Below, one piece after another: positions 53,077 to 63,141 of a stretch of DNA of 64,000 nt. The notes under the pieces were generated by a model. That model was not told the origin of the DNA. It saw only the letters and a list, made by a program, of their open reading frames with translations, and ran no database searches. Location of the stretch: assembly GCA_028280635.1 (NCBI GenBank), contig JANQLM010000104.1, positions 1 through 64,000 on the forward strand, written 5' to 3'. Numbering within the stretch: the stretch's first letter is position 1; each line of letters begins with the position of its first letter. The DNA comes from Halieaceae bacterium (GTDB lineage Bacteria > Pseudomonadota > Gammaproteobacteria > Pseudomonadales > Halieaceae). The position numbers were made by a program, and so were the translations under genes.

Positions 53077-54851
53077 GCCAGAAACTGGGCATTACCGACG
53101 TTGTCCTGCGCGACGCGTCGCAGTCACTGTTGGCCACACGGGTACGCCTGGAAGACATGCTACCTATCGCGGAGAAACTCGACCAGGTGGGTTTCTGGTC
53201 GCTTGAATCCTGGGGCGGCGCCACCTTCGATGCCTGTATCCGCTACCTGGGTGAAGACCCCTGGGAGCGCATTCGAGAACTCAAGAAGGCCATGCCCAAT
53301 ACCCAGCAGCAGATGCTGTTCCGTGGCCAGAACATTCTCGGCTACCGGCACTACGCCGATGACGTGGTGGACAAGTTCGTCGAGCGCGCGGCCATCAACG
53401 GTGTGGACGTATTCAGGGTGTTCGACGCCATGAACGACATGCGCAACATCGAGCGCGCGCTGGCCGCGGTCAAGCAGGTGGGCAGGCACGCCCAGGGCAC
53501 CATTGCCTACACGCTGAGCCCCGTGCACACCATCGACACCTGGGTGGAGCAGGGCAAGCGCATCGAGGACATGGGTGCGGACTCCATTGCCATCAAGGAC
53601 ATGGCGGGCCTGCTGCGCCCGTATGACGGCTATGAGCTGGTGACCCGCCTCAAGCAGTCCTGTGATATTCCCATTCACATGCAGTGCCACGCCACCACCG
53701 GGCTGTCTACCTCGACCATCGTCAAGTGCGTGGAGGCGGGCATCGACAATGTCGATACCTCGATCTCCTCCATGTCCATGACCTACGGCCATTCACCTAC
53801 CGAGACCGTGGTGGCCATCCTCGAAGGTACCGATCGCGACACCGGCCTGGATATCGGGTTGCTGGAAGAAATCGCCGCCTACTTCCGGGTGGTGCGCAAA
53901 AAGTACGCAAAGTTCGAGGGCGCCCTGCGCGGCGTCGACAGCCGCATCCTGGTGGCCCAGGTGCCCGGCGGCATGCTCACCAACATGGAAAACCAACTCC
54001 GCGAACAGGGCGCCACCGACAAGCTGGACGAGGTGCTGGAAGAAATCCCGCGGGTGCGGGAAGACCTGGGTTACATCCCGCTGGTAACGCCGACTTCGCA
54101 GATCGTCGGCACCCAGGCGGTAATCAATGTGCTTACCGGCGAGCGCTTCAAGTCCATCTCGCGGGAGACCGCCGGTGTGCTGAAGGGTGAGTACGGCGCC
54201 ACCCCCGCAGCGGTGAACGCCGACTTGCAGGCGCGGGTGCTGGAGGGCGCGGAACCGATCACCTGCCGCCCGGCGGACCTGCTGGAACCTGAGCTGGGCA
54301 GGCTCACCGCGGAGCTCGATGCCCTCGCCGGAGAGAAGGGCATCGCCCTGGCGGCCGGCGATAACAAGATTGACGATGTGCTGACTTATGCGCTGTTTCC
54401 GCAAATCGGCCTGAAATTCCTGGAAAACCGCGGCAACCCGGATGCCTTTGAACCGGCGCCGGGTACCGAGTCGCCGCCGGCCCCGGCCCCTGCGCCCGCA
54501 CCTGCCGCTGCCAGCACCGGCGCGGCGGTCTACACCGTCACGGTCGAAGGCAAAGCCTATGTGGTGGAAGTGGCCGACGGCGGCCAGGTCGAGAGCGTCG
54601 CAGTGGCAGAGCCCGCGCCCGCCACCGCACCGGTTGAAGGCCAGCCGGTTCCGGCGCCGCTGGCGGGCAATATTTTTAAGGTCACGGTCAAACCCGGTGA
54701 TCATGTCAACGAGGGTGACGTGATCGTTATCCTCGAAGCGATGAAGATGGAAACCGAAGTGCGGGCCCCCAGCGCCGGCACGGTGGGTGAGGTGCAGGTC
54801 GCGGAGGGCGATAAGGTCGCCGTGGGCGATACCCTGCTGACCCTGGGCTGA
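53073..54851 (+). CDS. oadA: Oxaloacetate decarboxylase alpha subunit (biotin carrier)
   Basis: A 592-residue protein. The carboxyltransferase TIM barrel is N-terminal ([30 protein letters not shown] with metal ligands), then a conserved carboxylase domain, an Ala/Pro-rich linker (about 468-490 and 508-526) and a C-terminal biotinyl domain with the EAMKMET site (Lys558). It transfers CO2 from oxaloacetate to biotin; OadB then decarboxylates carboxybiotin while exporting sodium ions. Gene order G-A-B is standard. Confidence 0.94.
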   Translation: MSQKLGITDVVLRDASQSLLATRVRLEDMLPIAEKLDQVGFWSLESWGGATFDACIRYLGEDPWERIRELKKAMPNTQQQMLFRGQNILGYRHYADDVVDKFVERAAINGVDVFRVFDAMNDMRNIERALAAVKQVGRHAQGTIAYTLSPVHTIDTWVEQGKRIEDMGADSIAIKDMAGLLRPYDGYELVTRLKQSCDIPIHMQCHATTGLSTSTIVKCVEAGIDNVDTSISSMSMTYGHSPTETVVAILEGTDRDTGLDIGLLEEIAAYFRVVRKKYAKFEGALRGVDSRILVAQVPGGMLTNMENQLREQGATDKLDEVLEEIPRVREDLGYIPLVTPTSQIVGTQAVINVLTGERFKSISRETAGVLKGEYGATPAAVNADLQARVLEGAEPITCRPADLLEPELGRLTAELDALAGEKGIALAAGDNKIDDVLTYALFPQIGLKFLENRGNPDAFEPAPGTESPPAPAPAPAPAAASTGAAVYTVTVEGKAYVVEVADGGQVESVAVAEPAPATAPVEGQPVPAPLAGNIFKVTVKPGDHVNEGDVIVILEAMKMETEVRAPSAGTVGEVQVAEGDKVAVGDTLLTLG

Positions 54852-54863
54852 TCGGGCTGCCCG

Positions 54864-56168
54864 ATGGAGAATCTCTATAACCTGTGGTCGTCTTCGGGCC
54901 TGGCCCAGCTACAGGCCGGACAGGTGGTGATGCTCCTGGTCGGCTTTGTCCTGTTGTACCTGGCCATTGTTCGCAACTTTGAACCCCTGCTGCTGGTGCC
55001 CATCGGCTTCGGCGGCATTCTCGCCAACATACCTGCCGCCGGCCTGGCGTTGCCCGCCTTTGAGCGCGCAGTCATCGCCGGTGACCCGGCCCTGTTGTCC
55101 GAGCTGGCGAAGCTGCTTGGCGCGGAGGTCGGGGTTTCGGGCAAAGCCTTGCTGGCGGCACTGCAGGAGGCCACGCCCGCCGCCCGGCTGACCGCACAGC
55201 AACTGGTGGCCGCGGCGGGCTTTGGTGACGGCATGCTCTACACCTTTTACACAGTGGCAATTGCCAGCGGCGTGGCGCCACTGGTGATATTCATGGGGGT
55301 AGGGGCGATGACCGACTTCGGGCCATTGCTGGCCAATCCCCGCACCCTGTTCCTCGGTGCGGCGGCCCAGTTCGGCATTTTTGCCACGGTGCTGGGGGCG
55401 GTGGGGCTCAGCCATGTCGGACTGATGGATTACAGCCTCGCCGATGCCGCCGCCATCGGCATTATCGGCGGGGCTGATGGCCCGACCGCCATCTATGTTT
55501 CCAGTATCCTGGCGCCGGACCTGCTGGGCCCGATCGCGGTGGCTGCCTATTCCTATATGGCACTGGTGCCGCTGATCCAGCCGCCCATCATGAAGGCGCT
55601 CACCAGCGAGGAAGAGCGCCGCATCGAGATGGTGCAACTGCGGCCGGTGGGTCGCACCGAGAAGATTCTGTTTCCTCTCTTGTTGCTGGTGCTGGTGGCG
55701 CTGCTGTTACCGGACGCGGCGCCGCTGCTGGGCATGTTCTGCCTGGGTAACCTGATGAACGAGTGCGGTGTGGTGGACCGGCTCAGCGATACCGCCAAGA
55801 ACGCGCTCATCAATATCACCACAATTTTCCTGGGCCTGTCGGTGGGTTCGAAGTTGGTGGCGGATAAATTCCTGGACCTCAACACCCTGGGCATCCTCGG
55901 GCTGGGGGTGGTGGCCTTCTGCATTGGCACTGCCAGCGGCGTGCTGATCGCCAAGCTGATGAACCGTATCGGCTCTACCCCCATCAACCCGCTGATCGGC
56001 TCCGCCGGCGTATCCGCGGTACCCATGGCCGCGCGGGTCTCGAACCGCCTGGGCCTCGAGGCAAACCCACAGAACTTCCTGCTGATGCATGCCATGGGCC
56101 CCAACGTGGCGGGGGTGATCGGCTCTGCAGTGGCCGCCGGGGTGATGATTGCACTGGTGGGTAGGTGA
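54864..56168 (+). CDS. oadB: Oxaloacetate decarboxylase beta subunit, Na+ pump
   Basis: A 434-residue integral membrane protein with about nine hydrophobic helices. Conserved functional regions are seen: [44 protein letters not shown] (the Asp in GGADGPT is the key Na+/carboxybiotin residue) and [17 protein letters not shown]. It couples carboxybiotin decarboxylation to Na+ export, in line with a marine sodium economy. It starts 12 bases after oadA. Confidence 0.94.
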   Translation: MENLYNLWSSSGLAQLQAGQVVMLLVGFVLLYLAIVRNFEPLLLVPIGFGGILANIPAAGLALPAFERAVIAGDPALLSELAKLLGAEVGVSGKALLAALQEATPAARLTAQQLVAAAGFGDGMLYTFYTVAIASGVAPLVIFMGVGAMTDFGPLLANPRTLFLGAAAQFGIFATVLGAVGLSHVGLMDYSLADAAAIGIIGGADGPTAIYVSSILAPDLLGPIAVAAYSYMALVPLIQPPIMKALTSEEERRIEMVQLRPVGRTEKILFPLLLLVLVALLLPDAAPLLGMFCLGNLMNECGVVDRLSDTAKNALINITTIFLGLSVGSKLVADKFLDLNTLGILGLGVVAFCIGTASGVLIAKLMNRIGSTPINPLIGSAGVSAVPMAARVSNRLGLEANPQNFLLMHAMGPNVAGVIGSAVAAGVMIALVGR

Positions 56169-56250
56169 GTACCCCCGGGGCATACGCCGCTGGGTCTGGC
56201 AACCACAGCCCGGTACACTGCCACGCTGACCGCAGCATGAGAACCCTTCG

Positions 56251-56820
56251 ATGAGCCAGAAAATCATCGTTGCCATTACCGGCGCCTCGGGCGTGGTGTA
56301 CGGTGTGCGCGCCCTGGAAGCGCTGCGCGCCCTGGACGATGTGGAGAGCCACCTGATCCTGTCCGACGGCGCCGTGACCAACCTGGCTGTCGAAACCCGC
56401 TATTCCGTCGACGAGGTCAAGGCGTTGGCGGATGTCTGCCACAGCGACAGCAACCTCGCCGCCAGTATCGCCTCCGGCTCCTTCAGGACCGCCGGCATGA
56501 TGGTAATGCCCTGCAGCATCAAGACGCTGTCCGGTATTGCCAACAGCTACGCTGACAACCTCGTGGTGCGTGCCGCTGATGTGATACTCAAGGAAAGCCG
56601 CCGACTGGTGCTGGTGGTGCGGGAGACGCCGCTACACCTGGGACACCTGCGCCTGCAGGTGCAGGCAGCCGAAGCGGGTGCCATTATACTGCCGCCGGTA
56701 CCGGCCTTTTATCACGACCCGGAAACCATCGACGATATCATCGACCACACGGTGGGACGGGTGTTTGACCAGTTCGAGCTGGCGCACCAACTCTACAGGC
56801 GCTGGGGGTCAAGAGACTAG
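56251..56820 (+). CDS. ubiX: Flavin prenyltransferase UbiX
   Basis: A 189-residue enzyme that adds a dimethylallyl group to FMN to make the prenyl-FMN cofactor of UbiD decarboxylases. Seen: VAITGASGVVYGVRALEAL, the MMVMPCSIKTLSGIANSYADNLVVRAADV block, KESRRLVLVVRETPLHLGHL and the PPVPAFYHDPETIDDIIDHTVGR end. UbiD is not in the window. It is convergent with the M20D gene. Confidence 0.94.
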   Translation: MSQKIIVAITGASGVVYGVRALEALRALDDVESHLILSDGAVTNLAVETRYSVDEVKALADVCHSDSNLAASIASGSFRTAGMMVMPCSIKTLSGIANSYADNLVVRAADVILKESRRLVLVVRETPLHLGHLRLQVQAAEAGAIILPPVPAFYHDPETIDDIIDHTVGRVFDQFELAHQLYRRWGSRD

Positions 56821-56831
56821 CGGGTGTTCCC

Positions 56832-58289
56832 CTACTTGCGGTAATCCAGCGGCGGGTCGCGGTCACCCAGCAGGGGCTTGTAGTTGATGCGCTTACCGCC
56901 CCTCAACTCCAGCCACTCCTCCTGGGCCTGAGCCACCAGCGTTGGATTCTCATAAAGACGGATGGCGGTCAGTGCCATGCTGCGCGCCGCCAGCAGCATA
57001 CCCTTGCTGCCGATGCTGGTACCACCGGCGGCGACCGCCTGCCAGCTGTGAGCCGCGGTGCCCGGCACCCAGGTCGCGGTGTTCAGTCCCACGGTCGGCG
57101 CCATCCAGCTCACGTCACCCACATCGGAAGAGCCTGAGCTGCGCTGGATTTCCTCGGTCCACGGCGCAATCTGCTGCTGGCTGCCCAGCGAGCGCGGCGG
57201 CTTGCCGTTATAGGTGGCCACCAGGGTTTCCGCAAAGCGCTGCTCCTCGCGGTCGTACTCGATGCCGCCGAAGGTCGCCAGGCTCTCGTGCATGACCCGG
57301 GCCAGGGTGACATTGGGCAGGATGTTGTAGTTGCCGTGGATGATTTCCCACTCCACCTGGGTCTGGGTGCCGATGGCGGCGCCGTCGGCGGCGTTTTCCA
57401 CCCACTCCCAGATCGGCAGGATGTCGTCGGGGCTGGGGGCGCGCACGTAGTAGAACACTTCTGCGAACTCCGGCACCACGTTGGGGGCGTTGCCGCCACG
57501 TGTGATAACGTGGTGGATGCGGGTGCTGCTGGGCACGTGCTCGCGCATCATGTTGACCATCATGTTCATGGCTTCCACCCCGTCCAGCGCCGAGCGGCCG
57601 CGCTCCGGCGCGGCGGCGGCGTGGGACGCCTTGCCATAGAAGCGAAACTTGGCAGAGCGGTTCGCCAGGGTGGTACCGGGCAGGGCGCTGTTGCGGTCGC
57701 TGGCGTGCCAGTGAATCACGGTGTCGACATCGTCAAACAGGCCGGCGCGCACCATGTACACCTTGCCGGAGCCGCCTTCCTCGGCCGGGGTGCCGTACAG
57801 GCGAATGGTGCCCTGGCTACCGGTGTCTTCCAGCCATTCCTTGGCGGTAATGGCCGCCGCCACCGAACCGGTGCCGAACAGGTGATGTCCGCAGGCATGG
57901 CCGGCAGTGCCGCCGGGTACCGGCATACGCTCCGGTACGTCCATTTGCGACACGCCGGGCAGGGCGTCGAATTCGGCGAGGATTCCGATCACCGGTTCGC
58001 CCTTGCCGTAGCTGGCAACGAAGGAGGTGGGAATATCGGCCAACCCGGTCTCTACCTCGAAGCCCGCCGCCTCCAGGGCGCCGCGCAGGCGCGCACTGGA
58101 TTTCACTTCCTGGTAGCCGACTTCGGCGTACTCCCAGATGTCGCGGGCGATGGCGCTGTAGTTGCTGGCGGCGGAGCCGATGGCGCTGTCCACCATGCGG
58201 GAGCTGCTGTCCTCGGCCGCGGCCTGGGTCGACACCTGGGTGAAGAAAAGGGCAGCCAACAGGGCCAGAGCGCGGGCAAGTGACGTCAT
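56832..58289 (-). CDS. M20D amidohydrolase, exported (AbgB-like)
   Basis: A 485-residue protein with signal peptide MTSLARALALLAALFFTQVSTQAAA. Catalytic features of M20D are ILAEFDALPG, AGHACGHHLFGTG, YGTPAEEGGSGK and HSWQAVA. The family hydrolyses aminobenzoyl-glutamate or N-acyl amino acids; the closest look is AbgB, which is normally cytoplasmic, so the leader marks this as a periplasmic branch. Confidence 0.87.
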   Translation of the reverse strand: MTSLARALALLAALFFTQVSTQAAAEDSSSRMVDSAIGSAASNYSAIARDIWEYAEVGYQEVKSSARLRGALEAAGFEVETGLADIPTSFVASYGKGEPVIGILAEFDALPGVSQMDVPERMPVPGGTAGHACGHHLFGTGSVAAAITAKEWLEDTGSQGTIRLYGTPAEEGGSGKVYMVRAGLFDDVDTVIHWHASDRNSALPGTTLANRSAKFRFYGKASHAAAAPERGRSALDGVEAMNMMVNMMREHVPSSTRIHHVITRGGNAPNVVPEFAEVFYYVRAPSPDDILPIWEWVENAADGAAIGTQTQVEWEIIHGNYNILPNVTLARVMHESLATFGGIEYDREEQRFAETLVATYNGKPPRSLGSQQQIAPWTEEIQRSSGSSDVGDVSWMAPTVGLNTATWVPGTAAHSWQAVAAGGTSIGSKGMLLAARSMALTAIRLYENPTLVAQAQEEWLELRGGKRINYKPLLGDRDPPLDYRK

Positions 58290-58360
58290 TATTTTTTCTC
58301 CTGAACGGCGGTCGCCCCCGAGTATACTGCGGCCCTAGTCGCTAGCAACACGAGGCGGGC

Positions 58361-59305
58361 ATGCACAGCGTCGATCAACAGGTTATGGAACACCTGGTCT
58401 CCTGGCTCCAGCGCGGAGACCGGGCCTGGCTGTGCACCATCATCGCTACCATTGGCTCGTCGCCGCGGCCGGTGGGTTCGCTGTTCGCCTGTAACGACGC
58501 CGGGGAAACCGCGGGTTCCCTGTCCGGTGGCTGTGTGGAAGACGACCTGGTAGAGCGGTTGGTGGCCGGCGAGCTGGACGCCGTCCAGTACCTGGAATAC
58601 GGGGTCAGTGCGGAGGAAAACGAGCGCCTGGGACTGCCCTGCGGCGGCCGCCTGGAAATCCTGCTGGAACCGCTGTCAGCCGACGCCCTGCCGGACCTGC
58701 AGGCACTGCTGCAGGCGGTGTCTGAACGCCGCTACCTGGCGCGCCGGGTCAGGCTGGTGGAGGGTGCCAGCGAGCTGCAGCCGGCCTCGGCCTATGCCCC
58801 CCTGGAGCGGGATGATGACGGGGTGACCGTCACTTTCGGGCCGCGTTACCGGATGCTGCTGATCGGCGCCGGGGCGCTGTCGGAAACCCTGTCGCGCCTG
58901 GCCTCGGCCATGGACTACCAGGTGTTGATCAATGACCCGCGGGCGGACGTGCTGGCCCGCTGGGAGGGTGAGGCGGTGCAGCGCATCGGCGGGATGCCGG
59001 ATGACGCCGTGCGCGCCCATGCCACCGACCGCGACAGCATTGTGCTGACCCTGACCCACGATCCCCGCATCGATGACATGGCATTGATGGAAGCACTGGA
59101 GCACGAGCTGTTCTACATCGGCGCGCTGGGATCCGTGCGCACCACCGGGAAGCGGCTGGAGCGGCTCAGGGCATTGGGTCTTGGAGAATCCCAGCTCGCC
59201 AGGCTGCATGCGCCGGTAGGGCTGCCTATCGGCAGTAAGACCCCGATGGAGATTGCCATCGCGATTCTCGCGGAGCTCACCCAGCTGCGCCGCGCCAGCC
59301 CATGA
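58361..59305 (+). CDS. XdhC-family molybdenum-enzyme maturation factor
   Basis: A 314-residue protein with the XdhC/CoxI N-terminal segment (ATIGSSPRPVGSLFACNDAGETAGSLSGGCVEDD) and C-terminal Rossmann domain (LLIGAGALSETLSRLASAM; closing GLPIGSKTPMEIAIAILAELTQ). XdhC proteins sulfurate and insert molybdopterin cofactor into xanthine-oxidase-family enzymes. The Tat-exported IorB at 3-5 kb is the obvious client in this window. A TATACT box lies at 58323-58328, 33 bases before the ATG. Confidence 0.9.
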   Translation: MHSVDQQVMEHLVSWLQRGDRAWLCTIIATIGSSPRPVGSLFACNDAGETAGSLSGGCVEDDLVERLVAGELDAVQYLEYGVSAEENERLGLPCGGRLEILLEPLSADALPDLQALLQAVSERRYLARRVRLVEGASELQPASAYAPLERDDDGVTVTFGPRYRMLLIGAGALSETLSRLASAMDYQVLINDPRADVLARWEGEAVQRIGGMPDDAVRAHATDRDSIVLTLTHDPRIDDMALMEALEHELFYIGALGSVRTTGKRLERLRALGLGESQLARLHAPVGLPIGSKTPMEIAIAILAELTQLRRASP

Positions 59306-59856
59306 ACGGCGCCCTGGTGCTGGCGGCGGGTCGGTCTCGCCGGTTTGGCAGCGACAAGCGTCTGTACAGCGTGGACGGCAAGGCCCTGCTGCTGCGTACG
59401 GTGGAGGCGGTGCAGGCGGCGGACCTGCCCTGCCGGGTGTGCCTGCGGCCGGGTGATGGCGCTATTCCATTGATGCTGGCCCTGCCCGGACTCGAATTCA
59501 TTGAATGCATGAGGGCGGCGGATGGCATGGGCGCGACGCTGGCCGCGGGAGTCAAGGCCTGCCACGACTGGGATGGCCTGCTGGTGGTGCTGGGTGATAT
59601 GGCCTGGGTGCAACCCGCGACCCTGGCGGTGCTGGCACGGACGCTGGATAGTGATGCCATTGTGCAGCCCAGCTATCGGGGCAAACCGGGCAATCCGGTG
59701 GGGTTTGGGCGGCGTTTTTACCCGGAGCTTGAAGCCCTGGATGGGGACCGGGGCGGTCGTATGCTGCTCAACCGGCACCCGGACTGCCTGCGGATAGTGG
59801 CGGTGGAGGACCCGGGGGTGTTGCGGGACCTGGACGAACCCCCGGCCCGGGCCTGA
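59302..59856 (+). CDS. MocA/MobA-like molybdenum cofactor nucleotidyltransferase
   Basis: A 184-residue protein with N-terminal NTP-binding signature LAAGRSRRFGSDKRL, LLVVLGDMAWVQPATL and the GNPVGFGRRFYPEL segment. MocA attaches CMP to molybdopterin to make the cytosine dinucleotide form needed by IorAB/aldehyde oxidases. It overlaps xdhC by 4 bases (ATGA). Confidence 0.88.
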   Translation: MNGALVLAAGRSRRFGSDKRLYSVDGKALLLRTVEAVQAADLPCRVCLRPGDGAIPLMLALPGLEFIECMRAADGMGATLAAGVKACHDWDGLLVVLGDMAWVQPATLAVLARTLDSDAIVQPSYRGKPGNPVGFGRRFYPELEALDGDRGGRMLLNRHPDCLRIVAVEDPGVLRDLDEPPARA

Positions 59857-59910
59857 ATCGCAGTTTACATCTCTTAACACCGCCGGGTTTTCTATTACAC
59901 ACCCCAACCC

Positions 59911-59916
59911 TATAAT
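59911..59916 (+). promoter_or_regulatory. Probable -10 box of the gsp operon
   Basis: TATAAT lies 32 bases before the gspC start in the 91-base gap after the MocA-like gene; the -35 region (around 59888-59893) is T-rich but a poor match. Confidence 0.4.
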
Positions 59917-59947
59917 CGCCGCATTGACCCTTCACGTGTGACTGACA

Positions 59948-61015
59948 GTGAACGCCGAACGGCTGGCCGCGGCCGGCACCAAACTGGACGAAATCGGGCA
60001 ACAGCTCGCCGTCCAGCTTCAAGTTCTTTCCAATCCGGCAATCCAGCGCCGCATCAAGCAGGGCCTGCTCGGCCTGGCAGCGGTGTGGGTGGTGTTTGCG
60101 CTGGTGGGCCTGGTGTGGAGCCTGGTGCCTGCACCGGCGGCACCGCCCGCGCCCGGCACAGTGATCAACCCGCTGGTGGAAGCGGCGGTGCAGTCCGGCC
60201 GCAAGCCGATCAATATCGATCAGATGGCGAGCTGGAACCTGTTTGGCAGCGCATCGACCTCCCCCGAGGAACTGGCCCGCATAGCCCAGCAGGAGGCCGA
60301 GATCGCCGCACAGCTACAGCGTCAGCAGGATGGATTGGCGGGCATAGAGGACAACGCCAAGGAAACGCGGCTGGCGCTCAAGTTGCAGGGTGTGCTCGAC
60401 TCCTCGGACCCGGCGCTGGCCCGCGCCATCATCGAAGCCAAGAAAAAGCAGGACCAGTACGCGGTGGGCGATGAGCTGCCGATTAACAACCGCGTCAAGC
60501 TGGCCAAGATCCTCCCGGACCGGGTGGTGATCGACAACGCCGGCAAGTACGAACTGTTGCTGCTGTTCGACAAGGACGCCTTCAAGGTCACGCCGGGCAG
60601 CGCCGCGCCGCAGACCTCCACGGTGGCCGCCCCGGCTGACAACAGCCTTCGTCGCCTGGACCGCCGCGGCAGTGAAGACGTTACCGAGATGGCGGAGAAC
60701 TACCGGCGCCGCCTCTACAACAATCCCCAATCCCTGGCCCAGGTGGTCAATATCGCGGCGGTGCGTGAGGATGGCCAGCTCAAGGGTTACCGGGTCAGTG
60801 CCGGTCGCGATCGCGAGCAGTTCGCCGCCATGGGTTTTGAGGCCAACGACATTGTTACCGGCGTGAATGGCATCAAACTCAGCGACCCGGGCAAGGCCAT
60901 GGAGCTCTACCGGGTGATGCGGACTGCCAATGAGGCCAGCTTCGACGTACTGCGAGGCGGATCGGAAGTGACGCTGGTAGTGGGGCTGGGCGACCCCAAC
61001 GGCGAACGACGTTAG
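59948..61015 (+). CDS. gspC: Type II secretion protein GspC
   Basis: The protein is 355 residues from GTG 59948. A short cytoplasmic end and membrane helix (about 38-58) are followed by the HR domain (QMASWNLFGSA...LALKLQGVLDSSDPALARAIIE) that contacts the secretin, then a linker and a C-terminal PDZ domain (GYRVSAGRDREQFAAMGFEANDIVTGVNGI). GspC links the inner-membrane platform to GspD and helps choose substrates. First gene of the gsp operon. Confidence 0.93.
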   Translation: MNAERLAAAGTKLDEIGQQLAVQLQVLSNPAIQRRIKQGLLGLAAVWVVFALVGLVWSLVPAPAAPPAPGTVINPLVEAAVQSGRKPINIDQMASWNLFGSASTSPEELARIAQQEAEIAAQLQRQQDGLAGIEDNAKETRLALKLQGVLDSSDPALARAIIEAKKKQDQYAVGDELPINNRVKLAKILPDRVVIDNAGKYELLLLFDKDAFKVTPGSAAPQTSTVAAPADNSLRRLDRRGSEDVTEMAENYRRRLYNNPQSLAQVVNIAAVREDGQLKGYRVSAGRDREQFAAMGFEANDIVTGVNGIKLSDPGKAMELYRVMRTANEASFDVLRGGSEVTLVVGLGDPNGERR

Positions 61016-61101
61016 CGGCTGGCCCGACTAGGGACTTCCCGTAACAGAGCTGTCACAATCCGGAAATAGTATGGGAAACCTTTTTGACCAGTGACTCATT
61101 C

Positions 61102-63141
61102 ATGGGAATTCTAACCAGGCTGCCGCTGCCCGCGGTACTGCTGTGCCTGTTCTTGTCTGCCGCGCCGGCAACGGCACAGGAGTGGACCGTCAACCTGAAA
61201 GAGACGGATATCCAGGAACTGATCCAGTTCGTTGCGAAGGTCACCGAAACGACCATCGTGGTTGATCCCAAGGTAAAGGGCACCGTAAAGGTAGTGTCAC
61301 CAAACCCGGTTTCCAGCAGTGATCTCTACGACCTGTTCCTGGCGATTCTCGATGTGCAGGGTTATACGGCGGTGCGCAGCGGCAATGTGGTGCGTGTCAT
61401 TCAGTCCAAGGATGCCCGCTCTGCGCCGGTCAGGGTGGAGAGTGAGGCGCTTCGTGCCAGTGATGAATACGTCACCGCCGTCATCCGCCTTGAGAACATC
61501 TCGGCCGCCAAGCTGATCCCGGTGCTGCGGCCGCTGGTGCCGCAGCAGGCCCATATGGCCGCCTATGCGCCGTCCAACGCCATTATCATCAGCGACACGG
61601 CGGCGAATATCGAGCGTATCCGCGGCATTATCGAAGGCATGGACCAGAGTGCCGTGCAGGAGACCGAGATCATCAACCTCGAGTACGCCGTGGCCGAGGA
61701 CGTGGTGCGCATGCTGCTGGAACTCGCCAAGACCGAGGCCAAGCAGGCCGGCGGCGCCGATCCGGAAATCCTGCTGGTGGCGGACAAGCGCACCAACAGC
61801 GTTATTGTCAGCGGCGACGAGTTGGAGCGAACCCGCATGCGCAAGCTGATCGGCTACCTCGACACGCCGCTGGAGCAGAGCGGCAATGTCAAAGTGATTT
61901 ACCTGGAGTACGCCGACGCCGTCGCAATTGCGGAAGTCCTGACCCGGGTGATGCAGAACATCAGCAGGCTGGATCCGGAAGAGGGCAACAACCGCCGCCG
62001 CAACGACTCCAGCGCCACCATCGAGGCGGACGAGGGCACCAACGCCCTGATCGTGACCGCCGACGCCGATGAGATGCAATCCATCGAGGCGGTCATCCAG
62101 CGGCTGGATATTCGCCGCGCCCAGGTGCTGGTGGAGGCCATTATTGCCGAGCTCGAGATCATCGACGGTGATGACCTCGGTGTGCAGTGGCTGTTCCGCG
62201 ACGACAGTGGCTCTTTCGGCAGCAATATCATTTCCGGCGAAAGCAACCGGGCCAGTGGTATTGCCAATGCCATCGCCAACCCGGGTGGCGATGACGATGA
62301 CTCCAGCGATGGCGGGCTGGGGGACGAGTTCGATCGCGAGGCCTTCCTGTCCGCCCTGGCGGGCACGCCGGGCCTGTCACTGGGTTGGGGCCAGCTCGAT
62401 GAAAGCCTGGATATCGCTGTCATTCTCAGTGCACTCAGCACCGAGACCAATGCCAATATTCTGTCTACACCGAGCCTGCTGACCCTGGACAACCAGGAAG
62501 CCTTTATCACCGTCGGTCAGGAAGTGCCCTTCGTTACCGGCTCCTTCACCAATACCGGCGCCCAGAACCAGCCGAACAACCCCTTCCAGACCATCGAACG
62601 GCAGAACGTGGGCATTACCCTGACTGTGACGCCCCATGTCAACGAGGGTGACCTGGTACAGTTGGATATTTCCCAGGAGGTCTCCAGTGTGATCGGCGGC
62701 AGCCAGCTGCTGGCCTCGGACCTGATCACCAATGAGCGCCGGGTGGAAACCAAGGTGCTGGCCGGTGACGGGCGCACGGTGGTGCTGGGCGGCCTGATTG
62801 AGGACGAACTGCAGGACCAGACGCAGAAGATTCCCTTCCTCGGCGATATACCTTTCCTGGGCAGGCTGTTTCGCCAGGACGCCGCTACCGTGACCCAGTC
62901 CAACCTGATGGTGTTCATCAAGCCCACCATCATCCGCGACGACAAGGCGCTGGAGGGGGCCACTGCCCAGAAATACAAGTACATCCGCGCCCAGCAGCAG
63001 ATGCGTATTGATGCCGGCGTGGAATTCAAGGATGACTCCGAAGTGCCGATCCTGCCCGAGTGGGAAGAGCAGATTAAGCAGCTCGAGGAAATCAAGGAAT
63101 CGTCCACGGCGCCGGAGAGCACTGACAACGGGGCAGGCTGA
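61102..63141 (+). CDS. gspD: Type II secretion secretin GspD
   Basis: The protein is 679 residues from ATG 61102, giving a direct signal peptide (MGILTRLPLPAVLLCLFLSAAPATA); a TTG at 61084 is an alternative. N0 (WTVNLKETDIQELIQFVAKVT), N1-N3 (repeated AYAPSNAIIISDTAANIERI-type units) and the secretin core (NANILSTPSLLTLDNQEAFITVGQEVPFVTGS; VVLGGLIEDE) are in order, and a Glu-rich S-domain-like end follows. It forms the outer-membrane pore for folded exoproteins such as the ExeM-type nuclease. Confidence 0.95.
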   Translation: MGILTRLPLPAVLLCLFLSAAPATAQEWTVNLKETDIQELIQFVAKVTETTIVVDPKVKGTVKVVSPNPVSSSDLYDLFLAILDVQGYTAVRSGNVVRVIQSKDARSAPVRVESEALRASDEYVTAVIRLENISAAKLIPVLRPLVPQQAHMAAYAPSNAIIISDTAANIERIRGIIEGMDQSAVQETEIINLEYAVAEDVVRMLLELAKTEAKQAGGADPEILLVADKRTNSVIVSGDELERTRMRKLIGYLDTPLEQSGNVKVIYLEYADAVAIAEVLTRVMQNISRLDPEEGNNRRRNDSSATIEADEGTNALIVTADADEMQSIEAVIQRLDIRRAQVLVEAIIAELEIIDGDDLGVQWLFRDDSGSFGSNIISGESNRASGIANAIANPGGDDDDSSDGGLGDEFDREAFLSALAGTPGLSLGWGQLDESLDIAVILSALSTETNANILSTPSLLTLDNQEAFITVGQEVPFVTGSFTNTGAQNQPNNPFQTIERQNVGITLTVTPHVNEGDLVQLDISQEVSSVIGGSQLLASDLITNERRVETKVLAGDGRTVVLGGLIEDELQDQTQKIPFLGDIPFLGRLFRQDAATVTQSNLMVFIKPTIIRDDKALEGATAQKYKYIRAQQQMRIDAGVEFKDDSEVPILPEWEEQIKQLEEIKESSTAPESTDNGAG

